DNA from: JAGVSZ01 sp019137045
Lineage (GTDB): Bacteria > Pseudomonadota > Gammaproteobacteria > Burkholderiales > SG8-39
Length of the DNA: 64,000 bases
Direction: 5' to 3'
Assembly (NCBI GenBank): GCA_046347635.1
Contig: JAXMFT010000014.1
Span: 1-64,000 of the forward strand
Numbering within the stretch: position 1 is the stretch's first letter; every line of letters starts with the position of its first letter. The translations under genes were made by a program, and so were the position numbers. Below the pieces are notes generated by a model. That model searched no databases. It was given only the letters and a program-made list of their open reading frames with translations, and was not told the origin of the DNA. Of this stretch, positions 40,364 to 51,535 are shown one piece after another.

Positions 40364-40711
40364 TCAGGTCCTCCAGAGAATCTGCACCGCCCACCCGGCG
40401 CAGCCCACGAGCGCGAGGATCACCAGCACCTCGAGCGCGAGCCGCAGCCCGGCCGGCTTGACGTAGTCCATCAGGATGTCGCGCATCCCGACCCACGCGT
40501 GCAGGAACAGGCTCGCGAAGAAGAGCAGCGTCGCGAACCGCATCCAGCCCGGCGCGAAGAGCGCCTTCCACGCCGCGTGGTCCGCCGGCCGCGCCGCGGC
40601 GAACGCGGCCGCGAAGACCAGCGCGTAGACGGTCATGACGACCGCGGACATGCGCTGCACGAGCCACCCGCGCAGGCCGTAGTGCGCGCCGACCACCACC
40701 CGGTTCACCAT
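40364..40711 (-). CDS. sdhD: Succinate dehydrogenase membrane anchor subunit SdhD
   Basis: A 115-residue membrane protein with three helices (about residues 20-42, 55-75 and 88-110). 'GLRGWLVQRMSAVVMTVYAL' contains the Arg and Ser near the heme and quinone. 'FFASLFLHAWVGMRDILMDY' carries the heme-ligand-region histidine and the conserved Asp-Tyr of the quinone site. The ATG overlaps the sdhC end by 7 bases, showing translational coupling. Confidence 0.95.
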   Translation of the reverse strand: MVNRVVVGAHYGLRGWLVQRMSAVVMTVYALVFAAAFAAARPADHAAWKALFAPGWMRFATLLFFASLFLHAWVGMRDILMDYVKPAGLRLALEVLVILALVGCAGWAVQILWRT

Positions 40712-41097
40712 AGCAGCAGCGCTCCGAGCAGGGCCGTCAGGGCGAGGCTCACGCCGAACACGAGTCCGGCCGTCAGGCGGGCGGTGGGCAGGTCCACGCC
40801 CTTGTGCAGGTCCAGGAAGAGGTAGCGCACGCCGGCGCAGAGGTGATGCAGGAAGGCCCAGAGCAGGCCCAGCAGGACGAGCTTGGCGAGCGGGTGGGCG
40901 AGCGTGGCCGCGACCGCGGCGTACCGCTCCGGGGACGCGAGGCTTCCGTCTAGCAGGTAGAGGAGCCAGGCGCTGAAGAGGAACAGCAGTGCGCCGCTGA
41001 TGCGGTGCAAGATGGAGACGACACCGGGAAGCGGGAGGTTGAGGAGGCTGAGGTTGTACCAGAGCGGGCGATTCTTTTTCAGCGCAGCATCAGGCAT
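40705..41097 (-). CDS. sdhC: Succinate dehydrogenase cytochrome b556 subunit SdhC
   Basis: A 130-residue membrane protein and first gene of the sdhCDAB operon. 'RPLWYNLSLLNLPLPGVVSI' and 'LHRISGALLFLFSAWLLYLL' form the first helix with the quinone-site Ser/Arg. 'FLHHLCAGVRYLFLDLHKG' contains the heme b axial histidine. The third helix is 'LVFGVSLALTALLGALLL'. Starts at 41097, 57 bases downstream of the probable sdh -10 box. Confidence 0.96.
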   Translation of the reverse strand: MPDAALKKNRPLWYNLSLLNLPLPGVVSILHRISGALLFLFSAWLLYLLDGSLASPERYAAVAATLAHPLAKLVLLGLLWAFLHHLCAGVRYLFLDLHKGVDLPTARLTAGLVFGVSLALTALLGALLLW

Positions 41098-41371
41098 CTA
41101 GCACATCCCTGTCGAACTTCACCGCGGGCGCGGAGCGTAGTCGGAAGGCGCTGAAGTATAGCAGCGGCCTCCCCGGTTTGTGGCTTGCACAAGATTGCGC
41201 GACGGCGCCGCGCTCGCAGCGCCGCGACGCCGGACGGTGCGAACGGCGATCGTTCGCGCGCGTGGGCCGCTGCGTTGACACTGCCGGGCGCGCCGCCTAA
41301 ACTCGATTCGCACGTTGCGCCGCAACAACGCCGCGCCCCATCGTCCTCGTCCTCTCCTCGGAGCACACGCC
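41098..41371. promoter_or_regulatory. Divergent control region of the sdh operon and mdh
   Basis: On the minus strand a good -10 box TATACT is read at 41160-41155, upstream of sdhC. No close match to -35 lies 16-18 bases before it, which suggests an activator. The palindrome CTTGCACAAG at 41184-41193 is about 25 bases upstream of the -10 box and could bind it. On the plus strand, the near-palindrome GTTGCGCCGCAAC at 41314-41326 precedes mdh. Its core TGCGCCGCAACA also occurs upstream of aceA. GGAG at 41361 is the mdh ribosome site. Confidence 0.5.
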
Positions 41372-42364
41372 ATGGCGAAAGCCCCCGTTCGCGTCGCCGT
41401 CACCGGCGCCGCCGGCCAGATCGGTTACAGCCTCCTCTTCCGCATCGCGAGCGGCCAGATGCTCGGCCCCGACCAGCCGGTCGTCCTGCAGCTGCTCGAG
41501 ATCCCGGACGAGAAGGCGCAGAAGGCGCTCAAGGGCGTGATGATGGAGCTCGACGACTGCGCGTTTCCGCTGCTCGCGGGCATGAGCGCGCACGCCGACC
41601 CGAACACCGCGTTCAAGGACGCGGGCATCGCGCTCCTCGTCGGCGCGCGCCCGCGCGGCCCGGGGATGGAGCGCAAGGACCTCCTGTCCGCCAACGCGCA
41701 GATCTTCACCGCCCAGGGCAAGGCGCTCGACGCGGTCGCCAGCCGCGACGTCAAGGTGCTGGTCGTCGGCAACCCCGCGAACACGAACGCGCACATCGCG
41801 ATGAAGAGCGCGCCGGGCCTGCCGCGCACGAGCTTCACCGCGATGCTCCGTCTGGACCACAACCGCGCGATCTCCCAGCTCGCGGCGAAGGCGGGGAAGC
41901 CGGTGAGCGCGGTCGAGAAGATGATCGTCTGGGGCAACCACTCGCCCACCATGTATCCGGACTACCGCTTCGCGACCATCGACGGCCAGCCGGCGCCGCG
42001 CGTCGTGCCCGACCAGGGGTGGTACCGCGACACGTTCATCCCGACGGTGGGCAAGCGCGGGGCCGCGATCATCGAGGCGCGCGGCCTGTCCTCGGCCGCC
42101 TCGGCGGCGAACGCGGCGATCGACCACGTGCGCGACTGGGTGCTCGGCACGGCCGGGAAGTGGGTGACCATGGGCATCCCCTCGGACGGCGACTACGGCA
42201 TCCCGGCGGACGTCGTGTACGGCATGCCCGTCACCTGCGCCGGCGGCCAGTACACGCTGATCAAGGGGCTCGAGATCGACGACTTCAGCCGCCAGAAGAT
42301 GGACGGGACGCTGAAGGAGCTGCTCGAGGAGCGCGAAGGCGTGCGGCACCTGCTGCCCGGTTGA
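41372..42364 (+). CDS. mdh: Malate dehydrogenase
   Basis: A 330-residue NAD-dependent enzyme oxidising malate to oxaloacetate. The ATG at 41372 follows GGAG and begins 'MAKAPVRVAVTGAAGQIGYS', the Rossmann motif of the betaproteobacterial/cytosolic-type MDH. 'KVLVVGNPANTNAHIAM' and 'RTSFTAMLRLDHNRA' contain the substrate arginine and the Asp of the catalytic pair, and 'IVWGNHSPTMYPDYRFA' contains the catalytic histidine. It is divergent from the sdh operon, with a shared control region. Confidence 0.97.
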   Translation: MAKAPVRVAVTGAAGQIGYSLLFRIASGQMLGPDQPVVLQLLEIPDEKAQKALKGVMMELDDCAFPLLAGMSAHADPNTAFKDAGIALLVGARPRGPGMERKDLLSANAQIFTAQGKALDAVASRDVKVLVVGNPANTNAHIAMKSAPGLPRTSFTAMLRLDHNRAISQLAAKAGKPVSAVEKMIVWGNHSPTMYPDYRFATIDGQPAPRVVPDQGWYRDTFIPTVGKRGAAIIEARGLSSAASAANAAIDHVRDWVLGTAGKWVTMGIPSDGDYGIPADVVYGMPVTCAGGQYTLIKGLEIDDFSRQKMDGTLKELLEEREGVRHLLPG

Positions 42365-42572
42365 GCGCGGCGCGCCCGCCGGCCGCGGGCCCGCTCCCGC
42401 GCCGCGACCGGCTCGGGAGCGCGCCGTCCGCCGCTGCGGCCGGACGCCGCCGCAGGAGGCAAAGGTCACAGGGCCGAGGCTGCCGCAGGACGCCGCGCGC
42501 GTTCTGCCGACCGCGCGGGGCGAACTTGCGCTACGATGCCAGCGTCATGACCCGCACCCCCGCGGAGGCCCG

Positions 42573-42962
42573 ATGAAACGCCTCACCCTGCTCGCCGGCG
42601 TGGTCCTCGCCGCGCTCCCCGCCGTCGCCTCCGCCCAGGACACCGCCCGCCTCGTCGGCACCTGGGAGTGCCGCGTCCCGGGCGCCGAGCCCACCCGCAC
42701 CCCGCCGATCGTGTGGTTCGGCGGCGCGTACTCCGAGGGCAAGATCGTGCCCTCCGCCATCGACCTCGACGGCTTCGCGCGCGCGGTGTCCGGGCTGTCG
42801 AACGTGGCCGCGGCGGCCGACGGCTGGATCCAGATCCAGCCGCAGCAGGGCGAGCCGTTCACGGTGAAGCCGCTCGGCCACGCCGGCGACCGCGTCCCGG
42901 CGATGACGCTCCGGCGCGGCAACGCGTCCTACCACTGCCTGCGTCTCCCGCTCGCCGTCTGA
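42573..42962 (+). CDS. Secreted protein of unknown function
   Basis: A 129-residue exported protein. GGAGG stands seven bases before the ATG. Residues 1-21 are a Sec signal ('MKRLTLLAGVVLAALPAVASA'). The mature part begins 'QDTARLVGTWECRVPG', resembling the strand opening of lipocalin-like or THAP4-like beta barrels, but I do not recognise a family. Two cysteines (about 33 and 122) could pair in the periplasm. It stands before a periplasmic thioredoxin-fold gene on the same strand, with a 111-base gap. Function not assigned. Confidence 0.8.
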   Translation: MKRLTLLAGVVLAALPAVASAQDTARLVGTWECRVPGAEPTRTPPIVWFGGAYSEGKIVPSAIDLDGFARAVSGLSNVAAAADGWIQIQPQQGEPFTVKPLGHAGDRVPAMTLRRGNASYHCLRLPLAV

Positions 42963-43073
42963 GTCCCGCGCGCGCGGCGCGCGCGCACCCGCCGCGACGC
43001 GTAGCGTAGAATACGCGCCGCTCGGCGCCGACCCGCCCGTGCGGCGGGCGGCGCGCACCGACCGGACCCGGCC

Positions 43074-43607
43074 GTGAAGCCCTTTTCCAGGCGAGCTTTC
43101 GTTCTCGCCGCCCTCCTCGCGCCCGCGCTCGCCTGCGCGCAGGCGCCGGCGCGCGACCCGATGCAGCACTTCTTCACCCCGACGCTCGGCGACCTGAAGG
43201 CCGAGCTCGACGAGGCCCGGCGCGACGGCAAGCAGGCGGCGTTCGTCATGTACATGCGCGACGACTGCCCGTACTGCGAGCGCATGAAGAAGAACATCCT
43301 CTCGCAGCCGGCGGTGCAGGAGTGGTACCGGCGCCGCTTCGCGACGCTCGCCGTGGACACCAAGGGCGCGGTGCCGATCACCGACTTCGCCGGGCGCGCC
43401 ACGACCGAGAAGGACTTCGCCCTCGCGCAGGGGGTCAAGTACACGCCGGTGATCGTCTTCTACGACCTCGCCGGCAGGCCGCTCACGCGCGTGGACGGCG
43501 AGATCCGCACGACCGGGGAATTCATGCTGCTCGGCGAGTTCGTCGCGACCGGCGCGTACGCGAAGATGAAGTTCGCCGATTTCAAGCGCGCGGCGCCCGC
43601 GCGCTAG
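43074..43607 (+). CDS. Periplasmic thioredoxin-fold protein (SoxW/DsbE-like)
   Basis: A 177-residue protein with GTG start at 43074 and an N-terminal signal ('RRAFVLAALLAPALACAQA'). The thioredoxin active site is 'YMRDDCPYCERMKKNIL' (CPYC). The cis-proline loop is 'GVKYTPVIVFYDLAG'. The insert and the position of the active site fit the thioredoxin-2/SoxW-like group, which reduces or supplies electrons to periplasmic disulfides. Forty-six bases before acnA, on the same strand. Its specific partner is unknown. Confidence 0.88.
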   Translation: MKPFSRRAFVLAALLAPALACAQAPARDPMQHFFTPTLGDLKAELDEARRDGKQAAFVMYMRDDCPYCERMKKNILSQPAVQEWYRRRFATLAVDTKGAVPITDFAGRATTEKDFALAQGVKYTPVIVFYDLAGRPLTRVDGEIRTTGEFMLLGEFVATGAYAKMKFADFKRAAPAR

Positions 43608-43653
43608 CGTTCCCCGCCGTCCCCGACTCGGGCCAAGACCGCAAGGAAGGAAG

Positions 43654-46356
<2,703 letters not shown>

Positions 46357-46382
46357 CCGGCTCGCGGCAGCCGCCCCGCGGG

Positions 46383-46868
46383 CTAGTGGTGGTGGTCGCC
46401 CGGCCCGTGCGCGTGGCCGTGGGCGATCTCCTCGGGCGACGCGGGCCGCACCGCGAGGACCGTCGCGCGGAACTCGATCTCCTGCCCGGCGAGCGGATGG
46501 TTGCCGTCGAGCGTGATCTCCGACTCGGTGACCTGCACGACGCGGAAGGCCATCGGGTGGCGCTCGTCGCCCGCGGCCGTCTCTCCCCGCACCTGCATGC
46601 CGACCTTCGGTTTGCCCCCGAACTTCGCGCGCGGCTCGACGCGCACCAGCGCGGCATCGCGCGCGCCGAAGGCGTCGGCGGCCGCGAGCCGCACGCGCAC
46701 CTTCTCGCCGACGTCCTTGCCGGCGAGCGCCTCCTCGACGCGCGGGAAGATCCCCTGGTAGCCGCCGTGCAGGTAGTAATAGGGGCTCTTCCCCCGCTCC
46801 ACCAGCGCGCCTTTCGCGTCGAGCATCTCGAACTTCAGCGCGACGACGCTGTTCCTGATGATCTTCAC
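46383..46868 (-). CDS. SlyD-type FKBP peptidyl-prolyl cis-trans isomerase
   Basis: A 161-residue chaperone-isomerase. The GTG at 46868 is chosen because GGAGG stands eight bases upstream and the family sequence starts there ('KIIRNSVVALKFEMLDAKGA'). The FKBP half is 'PYYYLHGGYQGIFPRVEEAL', interrupted by the insert-in-flap chaperone domain ('VRVRLAAADAFGARDAALVR', 'KPKVGMQVRGETAAGDERHP'). It then resumes 'ITLDGNHPLAGQEIEF', typical of SlyD. The C-terminal His-rich 'HGHAHGPGDHHH' is a shortened metal-binding tail. Convergent with acnA. Confidence 0.93.
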   Translation of the reverse strand: MKIIRNSVVALKFEMLDAKGALVERGKSPYYYLHGGYQGIFPRVEEALAGKDVGEKVRVRLAAADAFGARDAALVRVEPRAKFGGKPKVGMQVRGETAAGDERHPMAFRVVQVTESEITLDGNHPLAGQEIEFRATVLAVRPASPEEIAHGHAHGPGDHHH

Positions 46869-46940
46869 TGCGCGGCCCTCCGCCGGGCAAAGGCGCGATG
46901 ATACGCGCGCGCGCCGCAGGCCCGTAGAATCGCCGCCGCC

Positions 46941-48971
46941 ATGCCCGCACCCGCCACCTGCGCCCCGCGCAGCCTCGCGATCGACGCCGCGCTGCGCGCG
47001 TTCCTCGCCCCGGACGCCGATCCCGCGCAGTGCTTCGCGCGGCTGTTCGACGCGCTGCGCCCGCGGCCGGGGCGCGGCGCGCACGGCGACATCGAGCTCA
47101 TGCTGGGCGCGGTCGAGGCGCACCCGGCGTACCGCGCCGCGCTGCGCAGCCGGTTCTTCGCGTTCTTCGACCGCCGCCGGCAGGTCGACTTCTTCGCCGA
47201 CAGCGGCATCCTGGCGAGCGCCGGGTTCCTGCCCGAGCTCGCGCGGCGCATCACCGAGCGCGTGCTGCCGCCGGTGCGCGACCGCGCCTCGCTCAAGGAC
47301 GCGGTGGGCATCGTCTTCCACGGCCGGCACGACCTCGCGTGGCTGAACGCGCTCCCGGAGGCGCTGAACCGCCGCTTCTGGGCCATCGTCCAGCCGGTCG
47401 CCGGCCCGGACGCCGGGCTGCCGCGCAACGTGACCGAGCAGATGCTCGAGGCGCTGCTCGTGGTCTCGCACCGGGTGAGCGCGCTCGGCCTGGAGCCGGA
47501 GCTCGCGCGCAACCACCCCGATCTCCTCCAGCGCGAGTCGCCGTTCATCGCACAGAGCGTGGAGGCGGCGCGGTTCGTGGACGGCTGCCGGCGCGCGCTC
47601 GACGACCCCGCGTCCCCGCACGAGGACGAGCGCCACCTCGTCGTGCTCGTCGAGCAGTGCCGCGCGGTGCTCACCCGCGTGCGGCGCACCGCCCTCACCC
47701 GCGGCGCGAGCCTCAGCCTCACCTACCTGCTGGTGCGGCTGTGGCAGAGCCTGCGCCGCATCGAGGCGCTCGCCGCGGTGCTCGGCGCGCAGTTCCGGCC
47801 CGCGGCGGCCGACGCGGCCGCCGCGCAGTGGTCCGACCTCATGCGCACCGCGTTCCGCGCCGAGCTCGAGCGCGGCAGCGTCCGCCGGCACTTCACGCGC
47901 CTCGTCGGGCTGCTCGCGCTGCGCGTGACCGACAACGCCGCCCAGACCGGCGAGCACTACGTCGCCGAGACGCGCAGCCAGTACGCCGCGATGTGGCGCT
48001 CCGCGATGGGCGCCGGGCTGATCATCGCCGTCATGGCGCTCGACAAGATCTTCGCCGCGAAGCTCGGCTGGGCGCCGCTCAACCAGGCGTTCGTGTACAG
48101 CATGAACTACGCGCTCGGGTTCGTGCTGATCTACCTCCTGCACTGCACGGTGGCGACGAAGCAGCCGGCGATGACCGCGCAGACGATCGCGGCGAGCGTG
48201 AGCGAGGACTACACCGCGCGCGGCGACCTCGGGCGGATCGTGGACCTGGTCGCGGCGGTGGCGCGCACGCAGCTCGCCGCCATTCTCGGCAACGTGACGG
48301 TGGCGCTCCCGACCGCGCTCGCGCTCGGGTGGGCGCTCGGCGCCCGGAAGGGGGCGCCGTTCGTCGACGCCGAAAAGGCGCACGCCCTGCTCGCGGATCT
48401 CGACCCGCTCAGGAGCCTCGCGCTCCTGCACGCGGCGGTGGCCGGGGTGTGGCTGTTCGTGTCCGGGCTCATCTCCGGGTGGGTGGACAACTGGACCGTG
48501 TACGAGCGCGTCCCGGAGCGGATCGCGCGCCTCGGCTGGCTGCGCGCGCTCCTCGGGGTGCGGCGGGCGCAGGCGTTCGCCGGCTACGTCGGCCGCAACC
48601 TCGGCGGGATCGCCGGCAACTTCCTGTTCGGCGTGATGCTCGGCTCGACCGGGGCGGTGGCGGCGCTCTTCGGGCTGCCGATCGACATCCGTCACATCGC
48701 GTTCGCCGCGGCCAACCTCGGCTATGCGCTGGTCGCGCTCGGGTTCGCGCTGCCCTGGCCCGAGATCGCGTGGTGCGCGCTCGGCGTCGCCCTGATCGGG
48801 ATGGTCAACCTCGGGGTCAGCTTCGCCCTCGCGCTGTGGATGGCGCTGCGCGCGCGCGGAGCCGAGTTCCGGCGCACCGGGGAGCTCCTGCGACTGCTCG
48901 GGCGCGAGGCCCTCGCCCGGCCGGGCCGGTTCTTCCTTCCCCCGCGCGCATCGACCTCGGCGCCGGCCTGA
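46941..48971 (+). CDS. Gcr-type membrane protein (annotated in databases as site-specific recombinase, PF10136)
   Basis: A 676-residue protein. The N-terminal 350 residues are helical and soluble, with 'RSRFFAFFDRRRQVDFFADS' and 'FHGRHDLAWLNALPE' typical of PF10136. The C-terminal half has about six membrane helices, for example 'GAGLIIAVMALDKIFAAKLG', 'MNYALGFVLIYLLHCTVATK', 'LHAAVAGVWLFVSGLISGWV', 'NFLFGVMLGSTGAVAALFGL' and 'ALIGMVNLGVSFALALWMAL'. The family was named after Neisseria gcr but has none of the catalytic residues of tyrosine or serine recombinases. I infer a membrane role of unknown nature. Starts 72 bases from the divergent slyD-like gene. Confidence 0.9.
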   Translation: MPAPATCAPRSLAIDAALRAFLAPDADPAQCFARLFDALRPRPGRGAHGDIELMLGAVEAHPAYRAALRSRFFAFFDRRRQVDFFADSGILASAGFLPELARRITERVLPPVRDRASLKDAVGIVFHGRHDLAWLNALPEALNRRFWAIVQPVAGPDAGLPRNVTEQMLEALLVVSHRVSALGLEPELARNHPDLLQRESPFIAQSVEAARFVDGCRRALDDPASPHEDERHLVVLVEQCRAVLTRVRRTALTRGASLSLTYLLVRLWQSLRRIEALAAVLGAQFRPAAADAAAAQWSDLMRTAFRAELERGSVRRHFTRLVGLLALRVTDNAAQTGEHYVAETRSQYAAMWRSAMGAGLIIAVMALDKIFAAKLGWAPLNQAFVYSMNYALGFVLIYLLHCTVATKQPAMTAQTIAASVSEDYTARGDLGRIVDLVAAVARTQLAAILGNVTVALPTALALGWALGARKGAPFVDAEKAHALLADLDPLRSLALLHAAVAGVWLFVSGLISGWVDNWTVYERVPERIARLGWLRALLGVRRAQAFAGYVGRNLGGIAGNFLFGVMLGSTGAVAALFGLPIDIRHIAFAAANLGYALVALGFALPWPEIAWCALGVALIGMVNLGVSFALALWMALRARGAEFRRTGELLRLLGREALARPGRFFLPPRASTSAPA

Positions 48972-48990
48972 CGCGGTAGACTCGCCCCCG

Positions 48991-49338
48991 ATGACCCGGT
49001 TCGCCCGCGCCGCCCTGCTCGCCCTCCTCGTCGCCGCCTGCAGCGAGCCGCCGAAGAAGCCGGCCGCGGCCGTCCCGGATCCCGAGCCGCGCTACGGCAT
49101 CGTCGCCCTGGTGAGCGAGACGAAAGTGCGCGACATCAAGAACCGCGACGACTTCATGGGCGCGCTCAACTCGATCTGGACCGGCGACACCGACAAGGCG
49201 GTGGTCTCGAACTACTGGGAAGTCACCGTCTTCTACGAGGACGGCTCGACCGGCGTCGTGCAGGTGGACCGGCGCCCGCAGGTCCAGCCGGGCCAGAAGG
49301 TGCGCGTCACCGGCAACAAGGTCGAGCCGCGCCGGTAG
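48991..49338 (+). CDS. Small outer-membrane-type lipoprotein, unknown function
   Basis: A 115-residue protein with a lipoprotein signal ('ALLALLVAAC', Cys17). The mature domain 'YGIVALVSETKVRDIKNRDD' continues to 'YWEVTVFYEDGSTGVVQVDR' and 'RPQVQPGQKVRVTGNKVEP', a small beta-sheet of the outer-membrane lipoprotein SlyB/Pcp-like or OB type. I do not recognise an exact family. Ser at +2 suggests sorting to the outer membrane. Nineteen bases after the Gcr-type gene, so probably co-expressed. Confidence 0.85.
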   Translation: MTRFARAALLALLVAACSEPPKKPAAAVPDPEPRYGIVALVSETKVRDIKNRDDFMGALNSIWTGDTDKAVVSNYWEVTVFYEDGSTGVVQVDRRPQVQPGQKVRVTGNKVEPRR

Positions 49339-49353
49339 CGCGCCGGCGCGCGC

Positions 49354-50244
49354 CTACGCCGCCTTCGTCTCCGCCCCTTCCCGCGCGCGGAACTCCGGGA
49401 TGTCGGGCCTGGAGCCCCACATGCAGAACGACGAGGCTGCGAACGGGAACTGGCGCGGGCGGTAGGTCGCCTCCTCCTCCGGCTTGATCAGCCGCACGCC
49501 GGTCGAGTACTCGTACACCATGCCGTCGGGCCCCTCGAAGTACAGGAACACCGCGCCCGAGGTCGGGTGCCGGCCGGGGCCGAACACGATGCGCACCCCC
49601 TGCTCGCGCATGAAGTAGTAGGCGCGCATGATGTCGTCCACCCCGTGCACCTGGTGGTTCACGTGCTGGACGCCCGGATAGGACGACGGGAAGAGCGCGA
49701 TCGTGTGGTGCACCTCGTGGATGCGCAGCAGCGGCGCCGGGCCGATGCGGTCGGAGACGCGGGCGTTGAGCACCGTCGTCCAGAACGCCTCGTCGCGCGC
49801 CGCGTCGGTGGTGCGCAGCCCGATGTGCGAGAAGCTCCACACGCCGCAGTCGCGCGCGGGGAAGTAGCGCCGCCCGCTGTGATGCGGGCGCACGACCAGG
49901 TCGTGCGCGTTGCCGCTCGGGTCGGCGAAGCTGACGAAGTCCTCCACGTGGCGCGCCTCCGCCTCGCGCCGCGTGCCCGCCCGCACCGCGATCCCCTGCG
50001 CCTCGAGCGCCGCGCCCGCGGCGGCGAGCGCCTGCGCGTCGGCGAGCTCCCAGCCGGCCACGTGCGCGGCCGGGTCGCCCTTGAAGTACACCAGGGTGTG
50101 GTCGCGGTCGTCCCCGCGCAGGTACACCGCGCCCCCCTCGCGCCGCACCAGTTCGAGCCCGAGCACCTTCTGCGCGTACTCGGCGGCGGCGTCGGGATCG
50201 CGCGTGCCCAGGCGGACGTAACGCAGGTCTTTGAGATGGATCAC
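49354..50244 (-). CDS. Type I extradiol dioxygenase (two-domain VOC, catechol 2,3-dioxygenase-like)
   Basis: A 296-residue two-module VOC protein; the start is GTG at 50244 with GAGAGGAG upstream. The second module has the complete Fe(II) ligand set of extradiol enzymes: His140 in 'SFSHIGLRTTD', His197 in 'VQHVNHQVHGVDDI' and Glu245 in 'MVYEYSTGVR'. 'GPGRHPTSGAVFLYFEGPDG' provides the second-sphere His and the Tyr of the active site. Such enzymes open catechol-type rings next to the two hydroxyls. The substrate is unknown. It is divergent from an ACMSD-type decarboxylase gene, 170 bases apart. Confidence 0.9.
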   Translation of the reverse strand: MIHLKDLRYVRLGTRDPDAAAEYAQKVLGLELVRREGGAVYLRGDDRDHTLVYFKGDPAAHVAGWELADAQALAAAGAALEAQGIAVRAGTRREAEARHVEDFVSFADPSGNAHDLVVRPHHSGRRYFPARDCGVWSFSHIGLRTTDAARDEAFWTTVLNARVSDRIGPAPLLRIHEVHHTIALFPSSYPGVQHVNHQVHGVDDIMRAYYFMREQGVRIVFGPGRHPTSGAVFLYFEGPDGMVYEYSTGVRLIKPEEEATYRPRQFPFAASSFCMWGSRPDIPEFRAREGAETKAA

Positions 50245-50414
50245 GGCGCGGCTCCTCTCGCGTGCTCGATGCGAGCATCTTGCACCAGCGCGCGCGCAGG
50301 CTCAACCCGTCCCGGTTGCCCGCCCGCGCGCGCGTCGAGTATCCTCGGCCGCATGAGCGCGCCCGGGCTTCCGCCGCGCGCCGCGCGCGTTCGCGACGCG
50401 ACCCGCGCCGGCGC

Positions 50415-51410
50415 ATGACCACCATCGACGTGCACACGCACTTCTTCCCGCGCATCACGCGCGCGGAGGCGGCCGGGCTCGACCCCGACCGCGCGCCGTG
50501 GCTGCGGACGAACGCCGACGGCAGCGGCCACATCATGCAGGGCGACCGGCCGTTCCGGCCGGTGCACGCCGCGCTGTGGGATCCCGCGCGCCGCATCGAG
50601 GAGATGGACCGCGACGGCGTCGACGTGCAGCTCTTCTGCGCGACCCCGGTGATGTTCGGATACGGCTACCCGGCCGAGCGCGCCGCGGCCTGGGCGCAGC
50701 GCATGAACGACCGCGCGCTGGAGTTCGCCGCGCACGCGCCCGGGCGCCTCAAGGCCCTCGCCCAGGTGCCGCTCCAGGACCCCGCGGCCGCGTGCCGGGA
50801 GGCGAGCCGCGCGCAGGCCGCGGGCCACGTCGGCGTGCAGATCGGCAACCACGTGGGCGAGCGCAATCTGGACGACGCCGGCCTGGTCGAGTTCCTCGCG
50901 CACTGCGGCCGCGCGGGCATCCCGGTGCTCGTCCACCCGTGGGACATGCTGGGCACCGACCGGATGCGCCAGTGGATGCTGCCCTGGCTCGTGGCGATGC
51001 CGGCCGAGACCCAGCTCGGGATCCTCTCCCTCATCCTCTCCGGCGCGTTCGAACGCCTGCCGCGCGGCCTCAAGCTCTGCTTCGCGCACGGCGGGGGCAG
51101 CTTCGCGTTCCTGCTCGGCCGCGCCGAGAACGCGTGGCACCAGCGCGACATCGTGCGCCAGGACTGCCCGCGGCCGCCCTCGGCCTACGTCGAGCGCTTC
51201 GCGGTCGACAGCGCGGTGTTCGACGCGCGCGCGCTGCGCCTGCTGGTCGAGGTGATGGGCGAGGACCGCGTGCTGCTCGGCTCGGACTACCCCTTCCCCC
51301 TCGGGGAGGAGCGGGTCGGCGCCCTGGTGAACGGCGCCGCGGGCCTCGGGGAGGCCGCGCGGCGCAAGATCCGGGGCGGGAATGCGGCCGCGTTCTTCGG
51401 GCTCGCGTAG
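50415..51410 (+). CDS. ACMSD-type amidohydrolase/decarboxylase
   Basis: A 331-residue TIM-barrel decarboxylase close to 2-amino-3-carboxymuconate-6-semialdehyde decarboxylase. Zinc ligands are His7 and His9 in 'IDVHTHFFP', His174 in 'VLVHPWDMLG' and Asp291 in 'VLLGSDYPFPLGEERVG'; His225 is in 'CFAHGGGSF'. The spacing agrees closely with ACMSD (His9, His11, His177, His228, Asp294). It would remove CO2 from a ring-cleavage product or an aromatic acid. The nearby extradiol dioxygenase and transporter genes suggest one catabolic route. The start ATG has no strong ribosome site. Confidence 0.9.
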   Translation: MTTIDVHTHFFPRITRAEAAGLDPDRAPWLRTNADGSGHIMQGDRPFRPVHAALWDPARRIEEMDRDGVDVQLFCATPVMFGYGYPAERAAAWAQRMNDRALEFAAHAPGRLKALAQVPLQDPAAACREASRAQAAGHVGVQIGNHVGERNLDDAGLVEFLAHCGRAGIPVLVHPWDMLGTDRMRQWMLPWLVAMPAETQLGILSLILSGAFERLPRGLKLCFAHGGGSFAFLLGRAENAWHQRDIVRQDCPRPPSAYVERFAVDSAVFDARALRLLVEVMGEDRVLLGSDYPFPLGEERVGALVNGAAGLGEAARRKIRGGNAAAFFGLA

Positions 51411-51535
51411 CGCCGCGCCGGCGCGGAGGTTTCCTGGACACCCGCGCGCGGGCCTTGGTAGACTGCGCGCCACAAATCGGCCGGCCGCGCCCGATGCAGG
51501 CGCGCCGGCGTCCCGTCGCTTTCGAGGAGGGTATC

